From positions 1 to 64,000 of the forward strand of contig NZ_VVIP01000059.1 of NCBI RefSeq assembly GCF_009650435.1: 64,000 nt of DNA, written 5' to 3'. Shown one piece after another: positions 8,700 to 18,077 of the stretch. This stretch comes from Foetidibacter luteolus (GTDB taxonomy: Bacteria > Bacteroidota > Bacteroidia > Chitinophagales > Chitinophagaceae). The notes under the pieces are model-generated. The model had not been told where the DNA came from and did no database searches. It saw only the letters and a program-made list of their open reading frames with translations. Both the position numbers and the translations under genes were made by a program. Position 1 is the first letter of the stretch; every line of letters starts with the position of its first letter.

Positions 8700-8770
8700 G
8701 ATGTGTGATGATTCAAGTACGGGCTACGAAGTACGAAGTGCTTTTTTGTGTATGATGTACTATGTGGGCT
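8700..8770 (-). repeat. Repeat family D, inverted divergent copy
   Basis: Starts 4 bp after the ilvE stop. CTACGAAGTACGAAGTGC followed by TTTTTTGTGTATGATGTAC is the reverse complement, with substitutions, of the D units at 3498-3631. Confidence 0.55.
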
Positions 8771-8789
8771 GTAATTGACAGAAATGCAC

Positions 8790-8830
8790 AAGACTCACTA
8801 TTCACCACTCACCATTCACCACTCACTTCT
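8790..8830. repeat. Repeat family C fragment (CACTCACCATTCAC words)
   Basis: Short head-to-tail copies of ATTCACCACTCACC between the D and B repeats. The same words occur at 12747-12779, 44205-44283, 45640-45682 and in the array at 60240-60575. Confidence 0.6.
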
Positions 8831-8920
8831 CTACCCGGGCTTAAAAGCCGCATAGCGAACAAGGCGTACAAGTGAGTGACACAACGCAAGCCCGGTTAGA
8901 ATTGCCGTCGCTGGTCTCCT
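8831..8920 (-). repeat. Interspersed repeat family B, copy 2 (ACTCACTTG subtype)
   Basis: Begins CTACCCGGGCTTAAAAGCCG and contains GTACAAGTGAGTGACACAAC, the reverse complement of the second-subtype core GTTGTGTCACTCACTTGTAC. The distal end has lost the usual GGGCCCATAAAAA. Together with the D and C segments it fills the gap between ilvE and the rpsL promoter. Confidence 0.75.
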
Positions 8921-8942
8921 GAAAAAAGAAAAAATTCAATAG

Positions 8943-8978
8943 AAATCCCCGGTTTATTCACAAATCCGGGGATTTTTT
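8943..8978. terminator. Intrinsic terminator upstream of rpsL
   Basis: AAATCCCCGG and CCGGGGATTT form a 10-bp perfect stem with a 13-nt loop, followed by a T run. It sits between the repeat block after ilvE and the rpsL promoter, and would insulate the ribosomal operon from read-through. Confidence 0.85.
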
Positions 8979-8997
8979 GGAAATAGGAATTTGTTTA

Positions 8998-9029
8998 TTT
9001 GGAATTTCACAATCATGCCGTTACCTTTG
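8998..9029 (+). promoter_or_regulatory. Bacteroidota-type promoter of rpsL-rpsG
   Basis: TTTG at 8998-9001 and TACCTTTG at 9022-9029 match the Bacteroidota sigma consensus TTTG...TAnnTTTG with a 20-bp spacer. It is placed just after the terminator at 8943-8978 and 26 bp before the rpsL start. This is the clearest promoter in the window. Confidence 0.8.
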
Positions 9030-9054
9030 CCGTCCGAAAAAATAATGGTTTAGA

Positions 9055-9435
9055 ATGCCTACAATACAACAATTAGTTAGAAAGGGCCGTGAAATCATCA
9101 GGGCAAAAAGCAAATCAAGGGCTTTGGATGCTTGTCCCCAGCGCCGCGGCGTTTGCACAAGGGTTTATACAACCACTCCAAAAAAACCTAACTCCGCTTT
9201 GCGTAAAGTTGCCAAAGTGCGTTTAACAAACAAAGTAGAGGTTATCGCTTACATACCTGGTGAAGGTCACAACCTGCAGGAGCACTCCATTGTGCTTATA
9301 CGCGGTGGCCGTGTTAAAGACTTACCGGGTGTTCGTTACCATATCGTACGCGGAAGCCTGGATACTGCCGGTGTTAAAGACCGCAAGCAGAGCCGCTCTA
9401 AATACGGTACCAAAAAGGAAAAACCTAAAAAATAG
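9055..9435 (+). CDS. rpsL: 30S ribosomal protein S12
   Basis: A small-subunit protein at the decoding centre. The 126-residue sequence shows the near-universal TTPKKPNSALRKVAKVRLTN region, whose Lys is the classic streptomycin-resistance site, and is wild-type there, plus a basic C-terminal tail ending KKEKPKK. rpsG follows after 50 bp. The operon is expected to continue to fusA but here stops after rpsG. Confidence 0.98.
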   Translation: MPTIQQLVRKGREIIRAKSKSRALDACPQRRGVCTRVYTTTPKKPNSALRKVAKVRLTNKVEVIAYIPGEGHNLQEHSIVLIRGGRVKDLPGVRYHIVRGSLDTAGVKDRKQSRSKYGTKKEKPKK

Positions 9436-9485
9436 GTTTTCTGTTTAAAAACTGATAAGTAACAAATAATAATAGTTTTTGAGAT

Positions 9486-9953
9486 ATGCGTAAAGCACAA
9501 GCCAAAAAATTACCCTTAGCGCCTGATGGCCGCTATAACGACAAACAGGTTACCCGTTTCATTAATAACCTGATGTGGGATGGCAAAAAAAGCACAGCTA
9601 TCAGCACTTTTTACAATGCTTTGGATAAAGTAAGTAAAAACACTGGTGAAGATGGCTACGAAATATGGAAAAAAGCATTGGTGAATGTTACCCCTGCAGT
9701 TGAAGTGCGCAGCCGCAGAATTGGTGGCGCTACCTTCCAGATTCCTACAGAAGTACGTGCTGACAGAAAAATTTCCCTGAGCATGAAATGGTTAATCCGT
9801 TTCAGCCGCGATAGAAACGGCCGTACCATGGCTGATAAACTGGCTAACGAAATAGTGGCCGCCAGCAAAGGTGAAGGCGCTGCTTTCAAAAAGAAAGAAG
9901 ACACACACCGCATGGCTGAAGCCAACAAGGCATTCTCACACTTCCGTGTATAA
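9486..9953 (+). CDS. rpsG: 30S ribosomal protein S7
   Basis: 155 residues, binds the 3' major domain of 16S rRNA and nucleates head assembly. Recognised by VTPAVEVRSRRIGGATFQIP and by the C-terminal HRMAEANKAFSHFRV. It is co-transcribed with rpsL from the promoter at 8998 and closed by the terminator at 9989. fusA, the usual next gene of the str operon, is absent here. Confidence 0.98.
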   Translation: MRKAQAKKLPLAPDGRYNDKQVTRFINNLMWDGKKSTAISTFYNALDKVSKNTGEDGYEIWKKALVNVTPAVEVRSRRIGGATFQIPTEVRADRKISLSMKWLIRFSRDRNGRTMADKLANEIVAASKGEGAAFKKKEDTHRMAEANKAFSHFRV

Positions 9954-9988
9954 CCGTTACCCGTTCAATCTAACGTCATTATATACCT

Positions 9989-10018
9989 GTCCCGCCTAAC
10001 CGGCGGGACTTTTTTTTT
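9989..10018 (+). terminator. Intrinsic terminator of rpsL-rpsG
   Basis: GTCCCGCC and GGCGGGAC form an 8-bp perfect GC-rich stem with a 5-nt loop, followed by nine T residues. Confidence 0.93.
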
Positions 10019-10212
10019 GCACAATCTTTCAAACTTTTCCCCGTTTAAAGGGTTATTAAATCTCCGGCACTTTCTTAAAATAGCGTTTAAATGCTTGCCG
10101 GGCTAAAACTTAAGGCATAAATTCGGTTACCCATCTAATTATAACTTTAATTATCAGAATCTTGCACGGTTTGTGCGTATTGTTGAAAAACCAATAATTG
10201 AAAATTTTGAGC

Positions 10213-12600
10213 ATGAGAAAATCCCATCTTCAAAAGGTGATATTATTAGCTTGTATTATATTGCCCGCGGCCTTATTCGGCCAGGAAAAGTCAGTTTCCC
10301 TAACAGTGCATCCCTCGCGGATAGCAGGCAAAATCAACGAAAAAATTTATGGCCACTTCCTGGAGCACATTTACCACTCTGTTAATGGGGGTATTTGGGG
10401 CGAAGTGGTCTGGAACCGCAGTTTTGAGGAATGCATGGCCAAAGGCAACTGGCGCATTAACAACCAGGATAAAACCATTATCACCAGTGCGCCGGAAAAG
10501 GCAGCCTCCCAGTTTTTAATAGGCGATGAAAAGTGGCGTGACTATGAAGCCTCCGTAGAGTTCAGAAAAACAGAAGACGAAGGCGATGTGCTGGTGGGCG
10601 TACGCAACACGCTTAACCGTATTACACTGGCGTTGGGAGACTCCAACAACACCCGGCAATCGCTGGTAGTTGCCGCGCAATGGAACTTTATTAACCTTAG
10701 CCAGGATATAAAAACTGTCCAGTCCCTCAAGGGCAGCATAGCAAAAGACCGCTGGTACAACCTGGTGGTGCGTTGCGATAAACAGCGGGTGCAGGCCTGG
10801 CTGGATGGTCAATCCCTTTTTGATTACCAGTTACAGAAAACAGATCCTCAAAACGGGCGGCTAAGCCTGGGCGCAATCAATACGGTAGCGGAGTTCAGGA
10901 ACATTAAGGTAAAATCATTGTCAAAAGATTCCCTTGCGCCGGTTATTACCCCGGCCCGCCATTGGTATGTAACCGGCGATTGCCAGGTAAGCCCCGATAC
11001 TTCTAATCCTTTAAACGGACATGTAAGCGTAAAAATAGCGGCCAACGAAAGTGAGGGTGGCCTTTACCAGCAAAACTTTAATGCCCGCAAAGGGGATACC
11101 CTGCAGGGGTCTGTTTGGCTCAGGGGTAAATCTGACAAAGGCATTATTGTACGTTTAATGAACAGGGACAAAGTGCTTGCCCAACAGGTGATCAATCATA
11201 TTGACCCGGAATGGAAAGAATACCCCTTACGTTTGGCCAGTAATGCAGATTGCGATACCGCGCAGTTGCAAATTGTCTCCAACGGTAAAACGGTTGCCTG
11301 GGTTGACCAGTTAAGCCTGATGCCTGCATCTGCTGGTAAAACGGGTGGTTTTCGTGCCGATTTGTTTAAAGCTATGCAGGATTTAAAACCTGCCATTATA
11401 CGATGGCCGGGTGGCACATTTGTTTCTCATTACGATTGGGAGCATGGTATAGGACCACAAAAAGCCCGTATTGGCAAAAGCGGTTGGGATGAGATGGACC
11501 CCCTGGCTTTTGGGCTTGACGAATTCCTGCGACTTTGCGAAAAGCTGAAATCAGAGCCGGTTGTTGTAGTACATGTAGGCTACAACACCAATAAGTGGGA
11601 GCGGGAAGGATGGCTGAAAAAAACACTCAACTGGATGGAGTATTGCAACGGCGATACCACTACCCCCTACGGTAAACTGCGGGCCCAAAACGGGCACCCG
11701 GCACCCTATAATGTAAAGTACTGGGAACTGGATAACGAAGTATGGATAATGCAACAGATGGAGTATGTAAAGATCATCCGCCAGTTTGCACCGGAAATGC
11801 GCAAGAAAGATTCTACCATCAAAATTATTGCCTGTGGCAGCGGTTACTTTAACACCTCATGGAAGGGTAGTGATACACTTATTATTAACAATGCTGCCGA
11901 GCATATAGATTACCTGAGTATTCACAATTACGAAGACCCTGCCCACTTTTTAACCGGCATTCCTTACGCGGAAAAATACTGGAATTCGCTTTCGCCATAC
12001 ATAGCAAAAAGTAAAAACCCCAGGGTTAAATTGTTCTTTTCTGAGTGGAATGCCCAAAGTACCGATTGGCGTACCGGTTTGTACGCGGCAGGTATGTTGA
12101 ATGCTATGGAGCGTACCCCATTGATTGACATGGCTACGCCGGCATTATGGCTGCGCCACGTTAAAGCCCCGGCCTGGGACAATGCCTTCATTAACTTTAA
12201 CCAGAGCAAATGGTTTGGGGCGCCCAACTATAAAGTGATGAAGCTGTGGCATGAGCATTTTGCGCCTTATCGTATTGAGATGAACGGCTCCACAGATAGC
12301 CTCAACGTAATAGCCACTAAATCGGTGGATGGAAGTAAGGTATTTATTAAAGCTGTTAACCCGCTTGACAGGAATGTGGCTGTTGACATTAAACTTGACA
12401 GCGGTTTTGTATTGAACAAAACAGACTTTAAGCTTATTTCCGCGGGTTTTTTAAGTGAGCGTAATACCATAGAACAACCACAAACCATAGAGCCGGTAAC
12501 CATAACGGTTAACCAGGAGGGGGATGATACCATCAAATTCATCTTGCCCAAATGGTCGGCCGGTGTTGTTACCGCGATGATTAAAAAAAGAAACGGGTAA
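10213..12600 (+). CDS. Secreted alpha-L-arabinofuranosidase (GH51) with inserted lectin-like domain
   Basis: A 795-residue exported enzyme that should release terminal arabinofuranose from arabinans or arabinoxylans. A signal peptide (about 1-24, ending ALFGQ) is followed by the family N-terminal strand (GHFLEHIYHSVNGGIWGE), a LamG/DUF1080-like jelly-roll segment (about 90-235), a second beta-sandwich (about 245-370), the catalytic barrel (about 375-650) and a C-terminal beta domain. The acid/base is Glu about 509 in ELDNEVW and the nucleophile Glu about 611 in FSEWNA. ATG 10213 starts the signal peptide; a TTG at 10198 would add only five residues. There is no SusC/SusD pair nearby, so it is not in a classical polysaccharide utilisation locus in this window. 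Confidence 0.9.
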   Translation: MRKSHLQKVILLACIILPAALFGQEKSVSLTVHPSRIAGKINEKIYGHFLEHIYHSVNGGIWGEVVWNRSFEECMAKGNWRINNQDKTIITSAPEKAASQFLIGDEKWRDYEASVEFRKTEDEGDVLVGVRNTLNRITLALGDSNNTRQSLVVAAQWNFINLSQDIKTVQSLKGSIAKDRWYNLVVRCDKQRVQAWLDGQSLFDYQLQKTDPQNGRLSLGAINTVAEFRNIKVKSLSKDSLAPVITPARHWYVTGDCQVSPDTSNPLNGHVSVKIAANESEGGLYQQNFNARKGDTLQGSVWLRGKSDKGIIVRLMNRDKVLAQQVINHIDPEWKEYPLRLASNADCDTAQLQIVSNGKTVAWVDQLSLMPASAGKTGGFRADLFKAMQDLKPAIIRWPGGTFVSHYDWEHGIGPQKARIGKSGWDEMDPLAFGLDEFLRLCEKLKSEPVVVVHVGYNTNKWEREGWLKKTLNWMEYCNGDTTTPYGKLRAQNGHPAPYNVKYWELDNEVWIMQQMEYVKIIRQFAPEMRKKDSTIKIIACGSGYFNTSWKGSDTLIINNAAEHIDYLSIHNYEDPAHFLTGIPYAEKYWNSLSPYIAKSKNPRVKLFFSEWNAQSTDWRTGLYAAGMLNAMERTPLIDMATPALWLRHVKAPAWDNAFINFNQSKWFGAPNYKVMKLWHEHFAPYRIEMNGSTDSLNVIATKSVDGSKVFIKAVNPLDRNVAVDIKLDSGFVLNKTDFKLISAGFLSERNTIEQPQTIEPVTITVNQEGDDTIKFILPKWSAGVVTAMIKKRNG

Positions 12601-12614
12601 TTGGTTATAAAATA

Positions 12615-12654
12615 AATCCGGTGTACTGTGTTGAACATAGTACACCGGATTTTT
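12615..12654 (+). terminator. Intrinsic terminator of the GH51 gene
   Basis: ATCCGGTGTACT and AGTACACCGGAT form a 12-bp perfect stem followed by TTTTT. The T run is also the first bases of family B copy 3, so the repeat abuts the terminator exactly. Confidence 0.93.
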
Positions 12655-12746
12655 ATGAACCCGGCTGACGGTTTTTTATGGCATCGTCCCTTGCGTCGCA
12701 ACAGCGTGTGCTTTCTGCTCATTGGGCGGCTTTTCAGCCCTGGTAG
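12650..12746 (+). repeat. Interspersed repeat family B, copy 3
   Basis: 97 bp, nearly the same as copy 1 (TTTTTATGAACCCGGCTGA start, TTGCGTCGCAA centre, CCCTGGTAG end). It begins within the T tract of the GH51 terminator and is followed at 12747 by a family C fragment. Confidence 0.92.
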
Positions 12747-12779
12747 GGTAGTGAATGGTCAATGGTGAATGGTGAGTAA
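12747..12779. repeat. Repeat family C fragment
   Basis: GTGAATGGTCAATGGTGAAT and related words, the reverse complement of the CACTCACCATTCAC motif, immediately after family B copy 3. Confidence 0.55.
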
Positions 12780-12812
12780 ATGCCGTTTAGTTAAGAATGT
12801 CATGCTGAGCTG

Positions 12813-12834
12813 TCGAAGGCGGATTCGTGAAAAG
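12813..12834 (-). repeat. Short repeat E, copy 1
   Basis: The 22 bp reading TCGAAGGCGGATTCGTGAAA plus AG match 60644-60665 in reverse complement with one mismatch. The surrounding GTCATGCTGAGCTGTCGAAG is of a kind often seen in intergenic DNA of this phylum, as I recall. From 12835 to 13054 I see nothing further that I can name. Confidence 0.5.
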
Positions 12835-13054
12835 TAACTTGCATAAATCAGTTTCTATAATGCTTCGGTAACTTCAGCTTAACAATGCTTAAGTTAATGG
12901 CATTGCTGCACCCGCATTATTTTTTCTCCTAACCCCATCCCGCAACATTTTCCGGCGTATCTTTCCAACCCAAAAAACACTTGAACCCGTAAGCAAACTA
13001 ATAACCAGGAAAATACCCCATAAGTTAACAGTTTGCCTCAACCTTTAACTGTTT

Positions 13055-16000
13055 ATGCCCCTCAAAAAAAGCCGCCTTAAATTGTCCGTACTTTTTGCAG
13101 CGTGCCTTTTATGGCACGGTTACCTGTTTGCGCAAACAGCAGATTTTACGGCAGACAAGGCGGGAGGCTGTTCCCCGCTGGATATCAGGTTTACCAATAC
13201 ATCTACCGGCATGTCCGCATCAGCCACCTACAGTTGGGATTTTGGCAATGGCAACACCTCTACATTAACCAACCCGGGCACTACCTACAAAGAAGAAAAA
13301 ACATACAGTGTTAAACTAACCGTTAAAGATGCCGGTAAAGCCTACACCAAAAGCATGAATGTAACGGTGTATAAAAAGCCGTCGGTAGATTTTACTGTAG
13401 ATGTAAGTAAGGGCTGCCTGCCATTGCCTGTAACTTTTAAAAGCACATCCACCCCCGGCGATGGAAGCATCAGCAATTATTTCTGGGATTTTGGCGATGG
13501 CTCAACACAGCCTGGCAGCCAGCCATCCGAACAGCATACCTATAATACACCTCAAACAGTAACGGCCAGCCTTACCATAACCAACAGCCATGGCTGTTTT
13601 AATACGCTTAGCAAAAGCGCTATTGTAAAAGTGCTGCCGCCGGTAAAGGCCGATTTTAAAATAGATAAGGCGGTTCTGTGCCGGGTTACAGATGCGGCTA
13701 AGTTTACCAATACCAGTACAGGTTCCGGCACTTTAACGTATAGCTGGGATTTTGGTGACGGTAAAACTTCAACAGATAAAGATCCTTCTCATGTCTACGG
13801 TGCAAAGGGCACTTATACCGTAAAGCTTACCGTTAAAAGCAGTGATGGCTGCACCGACGTAATAACCAGGGATGCTGTAGTTAACGTAGCCAATTTTAAA
13901 AGTGATTTTGATGTGCCTTCGCTTATTTGCCAGGATAATACCGCAACATTTACTGATAAAAGCAACCCCATATCCGGCAACCAGGTATGGCTGCTGGATG
14001 GTAATGAATATTACTATAATTACAGCCAGTTTTCAACAACATTTACAGACGGTAAACAGCATAAGGTACAGTTGGTAAACAAATATGGCAGTTGTGTGGA
14101 TACAGCTACTAAAACCGTAGCGGCAAAACCTTCTCCTAAAACACAGGATTTTATTGCTGACATGGGCGGCGTTTGTGGCGCCCCGGTAACCGTTAAGTTT
14201 AAAGATACCACAGCTTCAGCCGTAAAATGGGGCTGGGATTTTGATAACCTTTATTACTATAATTTCGATCCTACGGCCTTTACCAAAGACCCTACATTTA
14301 CTTACACTGCGGATGGTACATATTACGTTACCCTGCAGGTTACCAATGCAGACGGTTGTTCAACTTTTGTAAACAAAACGGTAGCTGTGTACAAGGCAAA
14401 TGCACAGATAATAAGTTCTGGCGGCGACCTGGCATGCCAATCTTTAACTACCCAATTCAGCGTTTCTTCCGATGTTGCTGTTACAGACTATAGCTGGGAT
14501 TTTGGCGATGGCAGCAAAAGTACTTCAGCCAAACCCTCTCACACATTCAGCAAGCCGGGCACCTACAACGTTAGGCTTGATTACACCAATGCCAATGGCT
14601 GTAAAGGAACGGCTTACAAAACCATCAGGGTAGAAGAAAAACCTAAGTTTGATTTTACGGCCAGCCCCGGTACTACCATTTGCGGTAATACACCGGTTAC
14701 GTTTGTTGTTACCGGCACCAACCTTGGCTTTGGAAACTTCCTGTGGAATTTTGGCGAAAATGAATACTACGGTTACTATGCCAACAATACCCACCAGTAT
14801 TATCATGATTCAACTTATACCATCTCGCTGATTGTTGACAACAACGGCTGCCGCGACACAGTTACCAAGAAAAACTATGTAAAAGTATTGCCGCCATTTC
14901 CTAAGATAGCTTCCGTAATGAATACCTGCGACGGCACCCGTGGTGAAGTGACTTTTACCGAGACATCAGACCAGGCGAAAGGCTGGAGTTGGGATTTTGG
15001 TGATGGCAGCGCTGCTACTGCTTACACTACGGCTAAGCCGGAAGTAAAGCACACCTATACCCAAACAGGTGCTTACAAAGTGGTGCTTACTGCCACCAAT
15101 GGAGGCTGTTCGGTAAGGGATTCCGTTACGGCTTATGTATTGTTGAAGCAAAAGCCTTTACTGGCAGCCCAATCATCCCAGGTGTGCAGCGACAGAGATC
15201 TGTTTTTGAACATAACGCAAATGGAACACAACCCCTATTATTCTTACTACTATGAATATCAAGTGGTACAGGCGCTTTATGGTGACGGTACACCCTATAA
15301 CAGCTACATTAATATAATGGATTATTATTGGTCAGATGGGTACCAGTTTTTCCTCCGCGACCTAGATGTAACCAAAAAAGACCTGCAGGTTATTACCCGT
15401 TCTGATTATTTCAACTGTTTAGACACTACCAATATGATACCTCTTGTAATTAAAGGGCCAACTGCTGGCTTTGAGGTAGTGAAAGACAATATATGTTTTA
15501 AATCGCCGGTTGAGTTAAAGGATACATCCAAAGCAGGTGGCAGTGTACCTATTGAAAAATGGGAATGGGATTACGGCGATGGCATTACCGAAACCTTAAC
15601 CAAAGGCGGGCTTACCAAACACACTTACAGCAACCCGGGTTACTACTATGTTACGTTAAAGGTTACAGATAAGGATGGTTGTACCGATGCCGACAATGCC
15701 TACCATAGTGTAACGGTTAATGGACCCAAAGCATCTTTTTACATGTCTGATAATCCTGTACTGCCTAATACAACAGTCACCTTTTACAATACATCCAATA
15801 CATACGGCACCAACTATTACGACAATAGCTTTACCTGGCATTTTGGCGACGGAACAAGTACTGTTACCAATCTTTACGATTATCCCTGGCATACCTACAC
15901 AGAAACAGGTATTGATACGGTGATGCTGATAGCATCTGCCGCCGACAAATCCTGTACTGATACCGCGGTGCAATACCTGCAGGTAAAAAATATTAACCTG

Positions 16001-18013
16001 GCATATACTTATACTACGGCATTTGTAAACCCTTCAACAGGCTGCCCGCCTGTTATAGCCAGTTTTGTAAACACATCCATCAATACCAGCAGCATATCCT
16101 GGAGTTTTGGTGATGGCAGTACCGCTGACAATATCAATTTTGCCAGCCACGTGTACGAAAAGCCAGGTGTGTACAAGGTTACTTTGTATGGTCATTTTGC
16201 AGATGGAAGCATTGACTCCACGTTTGAGTACATTACCATAAAAGGGCCTTATGCAACGTTGTATGCGGATAAGATGTTTTCCTGCGGTTCTGCAGATACC
16301 ATAAAGCTGCATGTTGAAGCATACAACACCAGCAACTACCTGTGGGACTTTGGAGACGGCACCACCATTGAAACCGCTGATACCTTTGCAGTTCACAGTT
16401 ACCTTACACCTGGGGTATATAACCCCGCTGTTATTCCTAAGGATGGCAGCGGCTGCCCTACCAACAGCTTTTACCTTGATAACAAAGTGGTTATTGATAC
16501 CCTGTCTATCGCCATTAAAACCCAGCCACCTGTAGTGTGCGACTCCAGTACGGTTTTCTTTACGATAGATATGTTGAGCGTTGCCAAAAACCAGTTACAG
16601 GAAACCATGCATTATCATTGGGACTTTGGCGCCGGCAATGTTACGGATACAGCCAATACCGAAGACCCGGCGTTTGTGTACAATAACACCGGCAACTATA
16701 CGGTAAAGCTTAAAGTAGCTTCGCCCTATGGTTGTGTGGATGAAACGGATGTAAACATACTGGTAAAGCCTACTGCCCGTGGTATTATTACCGGCCCGCC
16801 GGAAGTATGCCAGGATCTTTTTGCTGCTTTTACCGCCACTACAAACATACCGGTAACCAATGCCACCTGGCAATGGCAATTTCAAGGCAATGCTGCCGCT
16901 ACCCAGCAAAACCCACCGGCACAACAGTTTATACAGCCTGGCCCTGCGCAGGTAAGGTTAGTGGTAAATAATGATGGCTGTTACGATACAGCCTATCACA
17001 ACATTATCGTAAATGCAAAACCTTTTATTGATATACTGCCCAAACAACCGCATGTTTGTGTGGGTGGCGCTGTTCAGTTGCAGGCGCATGATGGTGTCAG
17101 CTTTACCTGGTCTCCGGCAGCGGATATTGATAACCCCAATATTGCCAACCCCTTTGTAAGTCCCGCTGCTACCAGCATGTACGCGGTAGATGTTACCAAT
17201 GCCAAAGGCTGCTCCAGCCGCGATTCTGTTACCGTGCTGGTAATACAGCGCTTTACCGTTGCGGTAGATTCGCCGGTGCACCTCTGCCAGGGCAGTACCT
17301 TAATGTTAAAGGCCACTGGTGCAGACAGCTACCGCTGGATTGACGGCAGCAACCTGGATAACCCGCAAAGCGGCACGCCCGTTACCAATACCACCGTGCC
17401 CAGAACGTATACGGTAGTTGGCTACGACAACTATGGTTGCTTTACTGATACTGCTCAAACCATGGTATTAATAGATCCCCTGCCCACCGTTAATGCCGGA
17501 GATGATATAATAACACCGGCAGGTTCTGCGGTTGAGTTAATAAGTACCGCCAGCAGCGATGTAGTTAGCTGGGCCTGGCAGCCATCCACCTACTTAACAT
17601 GCAGCAATTGCGCATCACCGGTAAGCATACCACGGTCTGATATAACGTATGTTGTTGAAGTGGCCACCGCTCAAAACTGCCGGGCTAAAGACAGCGTTAG
17701 CATTAAAATTGTTTGTAAGGCCAGCCTGGTACAAATACCCACTGCCTTTACGCCCAACGGAGATATGCGCAACGATTACTTTAAAATCACCGGCCAGGGC
17801 ATTAAGCTCATCAAACATTTTGTGATATTCGGCCGCCTGGGCGATAAGGTATTTGAAAAGAACAACGTATTGCCCAACGATTTCAGCGCCGGCTGGGATG
17901 GCAAATACCAAAACCGCACAATGCCCACCGGCACCTATGTGTTTATGGCCGAAGTTATTTGCGACACCGGCGAAACCTACAACTATAAAGGAACGGTTAC
18001 GTTGATAAGATAG
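13055..18013 (+). CDS. Giant PKD-repeat protein with T9SS type B sorting domain (PKD-1)
   Basis: A 1652-residue cell-surface or secreted protein. A signal peptide (about 1-26) is followed by about 13 PKD-like beta-sandwich repeats, each marked by a WDFGDG-type motif and a conserved Cys pair, then two Ig-like domains (about 1320-1480) and the gliding motility-associated C-terminal domain (about 1560-1652; FTPNGDMRNDYF, AGWDGKYQN, GTYVFMAEVICDTGE) that directs export by the type IX system. Tyr-rich loops appear at about residues 317, 397, 569, 725, 755 and 919 and are largely missing from the paralogue at 19619. A role in adhesion, gliding or matrix is inferred from architecture only. porT at 34287 shows that T9SS parts are present. 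Confidence 0.92.
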   Translation: MPLKKSRLKLSVLFAACLLWHGYLFAQTADFTADKAGGCSPLDIRFTNTSTGMSASATYSWDFGNGNTSTLTNPGTTYKEEKTYSVKLTVKDAGKAYTKSMNVTVYKKPSVDFTVDVSKGCLPLPVTFKSTSTPGDGSISNYFWDFGDGSTQPGSQPSEQHTYNTPQTVTASLTITNSHGCFNTLSKSAIVKVLPPVKADFKIDKAVLCRVTDAAKFTNTSTGSGTLTYSWDFGDGKTSTDKDPSHVYGAKGTYTVKLTVKSSDGCTDVITRDAVVNVANFKSDFDVPSLICQDNTATFTDKSNPISGNQVWLLDGNEYYYNYSQFSTTFTDGKQHKVQLVNKYGSCVDTATKTVAAKPSPKTQDFIADMGGVCGAPVTVKFKDTTASAVKWGWDFDNLYYYNFDPTAFTKDPTFTYTADGTYYVTLQVTNADGCSTFVNKTVAVYKANAQIISSGGDLACQSLTTQFSVSSDVAVTDYSWDFGDGSKSTSAKPSHTFSKPGTYNVRLDYTNANGCKGTAYKTIRVEEKPKFDFTASPGTTICGNTPVTFVVTGTNLGFGNFLWNFGENEYYGYYANNTHQYYHDSTYTISLIVDNNGCRDTVTKKNYVKVLPPFPKIASVMNTCDGTRGEVTFTETSDQAKGWSWDFGDGSAATAYTTAKPEVKHTYTQTGAYKVVLTATNGGCSVRDSVTAYVLLKQKPLLAAQSSQVCSDRDLFLNITQMEHNPYYSYYYEYQVVQALYGDGTPYNSYINIMDYYWSDGYQFFLRDLDVTKKDLQVITRSDYFNCLDTTNMIPLVIKGPTAGFEVVKDNICFKSPVELKDTSKAGGSVPIEKWEWDYGDGITETLTKGGLTKHTYSNPGYYYVTLKVTDKDGCTDADNAYHSVTVNGPKASFYMSDNPVLPNTTVTFYNTSNTYGTNYYDNSFTWHFGDGTSTVTNLYDYPWHTYTETGIDTVMLIASAADKSCTDTAVQYLQVKNINLAYTYTTAFVNPSTGCPPVIASFVNTSINTSSISWSFGDGSTADNINFASHVYEKPGVYKVTLYGHFADGSIDSTFEYITIKGPYATLYADKMFSCGSADTIKLHVEAYNTSNYLWDFGDGTTIETADTFAVHSYLTPGVYNPAVIPKDGSGCPTNSFYLDNKVVIDTLSIAIKTQPPVVCDSSTVFFTIDMLSVAKNQLQETMHYHWDFGAGNVTDTANTEDPAFVYNNTGNYTVKLKVASPYGCVDETDVNILVKPTARGIITGPPEVCQDLFAAFTATTNIPVTNATWQWQFQGNAAATQQNPPAQQFIQPGPAQVRLVVNNDGCYDTAYHNIIVNAKPFIDILPKQPHVCVGGAVQLQAHDGVSFTWSPAADIDNPNIANPFVSPAATSMYAVDVTNAKGCSSRDSVTVLVIQRFTVAVDSPVHLCQGSTLMLKATGADSYRWIDGSNLDNPQSGTPVTNTTVPRTYTVVGYDNYGCFTDTAQTMVLIDPLPTVNAGDDIITPAGSAVELISTASSDVVSWAWQPSTYLTCSNCASPVSIPRSDITYVVEVATAQNCRAKDSVSIKIVCKASLVQIPTAFTPNGDMRNDYFKITGQGIKLIKHFVIFGRLGDKVFEKNNVLPNDFSAGWDGKYQNRTMPTGTYVFMAEVICDTGETYNYKGTVTLIR

Positions 18014-18077
18014 AAAAATTCGTGCTGCTTTACTGCATATCGTGTTCCATTGAACAAAACGTAGCGCATATTTAGCT

